Shown piece by piece: positions 62,357 through 64,000 of a stretch of DNA of 64,000 nt. The stretch is taken from the NCBI RefSeq assembly GCF_023073915.1, contig NZ_JADPKK010000022.1, forward strand, positions 682,001 through 746,000, written 5' to 3'. The position numbers were made by a program, and so were the translations under genes. The notes beneath the pieces are model-generated. The model was not told the DNA's origin. It made no database searches and saw nothing but the letters and a program-made list of their open reading frames with translations. Numbering within the stretch: position 1 is the first letter of the stretch; each line of letters starts with the position of its first letter. This DNA is from Bradyrhizobium sp. 149 (GTDB lineage Bacteria; Pseudomonadota; Alphaproteobacteria; Rhizobiales; Xanthobacteraceae).

Positions 62357-63133
62357 TCACCGGGCCTTCGGGCCACCTTTCCTGCCGCGCTTCGCAGGCG
62401 CTTTCCGCTTTTTGACAGCCTTCTTGGTGGCCTTTTTGGCAGCTTTTTTGACTCCGTTGGCTTTCTTGGCTGCCCTTGCCTTTTTTTCCCGCCCTATCCG
62501 TTCCGGCCTTGCCTGACGTGAGGCTCGGACTGCCATGTCAGTCAGCGCCGCTGTCTCCGCGACGATCTGGTGCTCGGCGTCGGCCCCGGGCACGGCCATC
62601 ACAGTCTGGACCTCCTCGGCGGTATAGGCCGGGTCCCAATGTGAATTCTCCGGAACATGGCAGTGCCCGTAATGGCCCCCAAGCGTTCGCCAGTTCGGTT
62701 CGTTGCGGTTGTGATGGCCCGGGTCGCGGCCGCGATCGGGCGGATTGGGAAGGCCGTTCGGCCAGATCGCCGGGACATTGTGTGTGCTTTCGATCCATCG
62801 GCACAGCCGGCCGACATTGGTCAGACTGGCGTGACTCTTGGGTCTGCCGGCAAAGCCAACCAGCTCGAACTGGATCGCGGAGTACTTGTTTGTCTGAACC
62901 GTTCCTGACGGGTGAGCCAATGCTCGTGCCGCGACATCGGTGTCGAGATGCTGGTAGATGAACTGATCGTCGATGGTGAAGTGCGGAATGTCGTGGCCTT
63001 GCTGATAGGTCGCGAACGCACCGGCCGCTGTCGATCCTTCGGTGGTGTGATGGATAATCCTGAAAGGTCGGGCGGTGTATTGACCCGCGCTCCAGGGCAA
63101 GGGCATCCATCGTGCGAAAGGACATCTGGCCAT
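62357..63133 (-). CDS. N-acetylmuramoyl-L-alanine amidase-like protein with basic Lys/Ala-rich tail
   Basis: The 258-residue protein has an amidase_2/PGRP-like domain (about 20-185). His28-His29 are in RIIHHTTEG, with FELVGFAG in the core. The zinc/catalytic end GHYGHCHVPENSHWDP contains His157, His159, His165 and Asp167. No export signal is obvious. The last 42 residues are a basic tail (for example KKAAKKATKKAVKKRKAPAK), like histone H1. GGAG lies seven bases before the ATG. It is 42 bases downstream of a second gene with a similar tail. Confidence 0.8.
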   Translation of the reverse strand: MARCPFARWMPLPWSAGQYTARPFRIIHHTTEGSTAAGAFATYQQGHDIPHFTIDDQFIYQHLDTDVAARALAHPSGTVQTNKYSAIQFELVGFAGRPKSHASLTNVGRLCRWIESTHNVPAIWPNGLPNPPDRGRDPGHHNRNEPNWRTLGGHYGHCHVPENSHWDPAYTAEEVQTVMAVPGADAEHQIVAETAALTDMAVRASRQARPERIGREKKARAAKKANGVKKAAKKATKKAVKKRKAPAKRGRKGGPKAR

Positions 63134-63175
63134 TTTCCAACTCCGGGTTCGCTTGCTGCAATGGCAGTACGCCGA

Positions 63176-64000
63176 TCAGGTGCGAGTCTTGCTCTTCTTG
63201 ATCCCTTTCTTGTCTTCCTTCTTGCCACGCTTCCTGGCGCGCTTTTGAACGGCCTTCCGGCTGCGCTTTTTCGGCGCCGCTTTGGTCTTGCGCGACTTGG
63301 CTGCCGAGTTCTTTTTCGCGGACTTCTTCTTCGCTGATGTCTTCTGCACCGACGTTTTGGCTGACGGCCGCTTGGCTGCGGCCGCGGCCTTCTTGCGCGG
63401 CTTGGCCTTCTTCGATGCGTTCGCGCGTCCACCTGTCCGCGGCTTGGTCCGCCGCGCACGCGTGGCGATTCCTTCTGCTGACGGCGCGGCCATGCCCATC
63501 GCTACGGCAACAACAGCAGGCTCGGGCTGTTCGGCGCGGACCTTGGCAAGGGCCGTCTGGAGCGCCGCATCCCAGGCCGCTAGGTCGAAATGCTGGGGGT
63601 CGTCGTGGTCGCCAATGCCCAGATCCAGAACGCAGTGGAAGACCGGCACCATCCACGCGCCGCGCCTGACGCCGGCGATGACATATTGAAGCGCGAGCCT
63701 TGCATATTGGACGGGCGTGAAGCCAGGATCGGGTGACTCAAAGTCATGGTTGCCGGGACCCATACGCGGCTGCACCAGTTCGTGATGCAGGAACAGTCCC
63801 CTGAAGCGGGTACTCGGTTTTTCGAACTGGGTCGCGCGCCAAGGCGTTCCGTAGGTCCGGTCCGTCAGCGTCTCGCCGAGAGGCGTGATGTAGATGTGGG
63901 TCTTGCCGTCTGGCAGACCCGAAAGCTTGTTGCCGGACCAGGCGGCCGTGTTGATGAAATGCGGGTCAAAGTCTTGTCCGGCCTCCAGTTTGAAGCTTGT
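63176..64000 (-). CDS. Partial protein with long basic Lys/Ala/Ser-rich C-terminal tail
   Basis: The gene runs off the window edge; at least 274 residues are visible. The readable part includes KTHIYITPLGETLTDRTYGT, FRGLFLHHELVQPR and VPVFHCVLDLGIGDHDDPQH. A final tail of about 80 residues contains KKAKPRKKAAAAAKRPSAKT and SAKKKSAKKNSAAKSRKTKA. The HHEL and HCVLD blocks recall hydrolases, but I cannot assign a family. The basic tail parallels that of the adjacent amidase-like protein. Confidence 0.7.
   Translation of the reverse strand, partial: TSFKLEAGQDFDPHFINTAAWSGNKLSGLPDGKTHIYITPLGETLTDRTYGTPWRATQFEKPSTRFRGLFLHHELVQPRMGPGNHDFESPDPGFTPVQYARLALQYVIAGVRRGAWMVPVFHCVLDLGIGDHDDPQHFDLAAWDAALQTALAKVRAEQPEPAVVAVAMGMAAPSAEGIATRARRTKPRTGGRANASKKAKPRKKAAAAAKRPSAKTSVQKTSAKKKSAKKNSAAKSRKTKAAPKKRSRKAVQKRARKRGKKEDKKGIKKSKTRT

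Noticed and set aside
61240..62376. Single intact gene of 378 codons
   Set aside because: Its ends do not read as protein, while better N- and C-termini exist in the other two frames; treated as a frameshifted pseudogene.
1..64000. CRISPR array, insertion sequence or prophage
   Set aside because: No regular spaced repeats, transposase, integrase or phage structural gene was seen.

Overview
The window looks like chromosomal DNA from an alphaproteobacterium of the Bradyrhizobium type. It is uniformly GC-rich, and it carries many small proteins of a kind I associate with Bradyrhizobiaceae. It also has a 5-oxoprolinase set, a 105-residue F1-ATPase zeta-type protein, several TRAP transporters, and dispersed rhizobial-type palindromes. 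Genus assignment is inference from protein character, not a database match. No phage, insertion sequence, CRISPR array or rRNA was found. The only RNA gene seen is tRNA-Ser(UGA).

Layout. 1-3.5 kb: a two-gene assimilatory sulfite/nitrite reductase (siroheme hemoprotein plus a flavoprotein that lacks a flavodoxin domain). 3.6-7.8 kb: pxpB-pxpC-pxpA on the minus strand, with an RraA-like aldolase and a hydroxynitrile-lyase-type cupin on the plus strand. 7.8-11.4 kb: a nested-palindrome repeat, small exported proteins, periplasmic cyclohexadienyl dehydratase (PheC), and DUF1993. 11.6-17 kb: a D-2-hydroxyacid dehydrogenase with a complete sugar-type ABC importer. 17.5-26.5 kb: a Spy-like protein, a lone receiver domain, glk, pncA, a PhaC-like hydrolase, glutamine-dependent nadE, a GrlR-like protein and a DUF1236 protein. 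27-31.6 kb: ilvD, a small Cys/Tyr-rich secreted protein and an exported caspase-fold protein. 31.9-39 kb: tRNA-Ser, a DUF2786 protein, a phospholipase D-VTT membrane protein coupled to a DNase I-like enzyme, an ATPase zeta-type protein, a broken UPF0114 gene and several tiny membrane proteins.

39.4-48.1 kb is a housekeeping cluster: rlpA, dacC-type carboxypeptidase, tmk, holB, metG, tatD and an MBL hydrolase. 48.3-57.5 kb is a transport and catabolic region. A three-gene TRAP transporter faces an acyl-CoA ligase that is followed by a second TRAP system with a fused permease. An aminopeptidase P-family gene is divergent from that second system. 57.6-64 kb is a minus-strand envelope region: opgG-opgH (osmoregulated periplasmic glucans), a pseudogene with two frameshifts, and two adjacent proteins with very basic Lys/Ala-rich tails. 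One of the two is an N-acetylmuramoyl-alanine amidase-like enzyme.

The most interesting points are these. Histone-H1-like Lys/Ala-rich segments recur on three unrelated genes (metG N-terminus, amidase C-terminus and its neighbour's C-terminus). The hemoprotein and its flavoprotein partner share an N-terminal motif. A Crp/Fnr-type perfect palindrome and other operator candidates are present. Two genes are broken by what read as single-base deletions, one of them also by an in-frame stop; these may be real decay or assembly error. I see no clear undescribed defence or mobile system. The basic-tailed pair at 62.4-64 kb is the best candidate for something undercharacterised.
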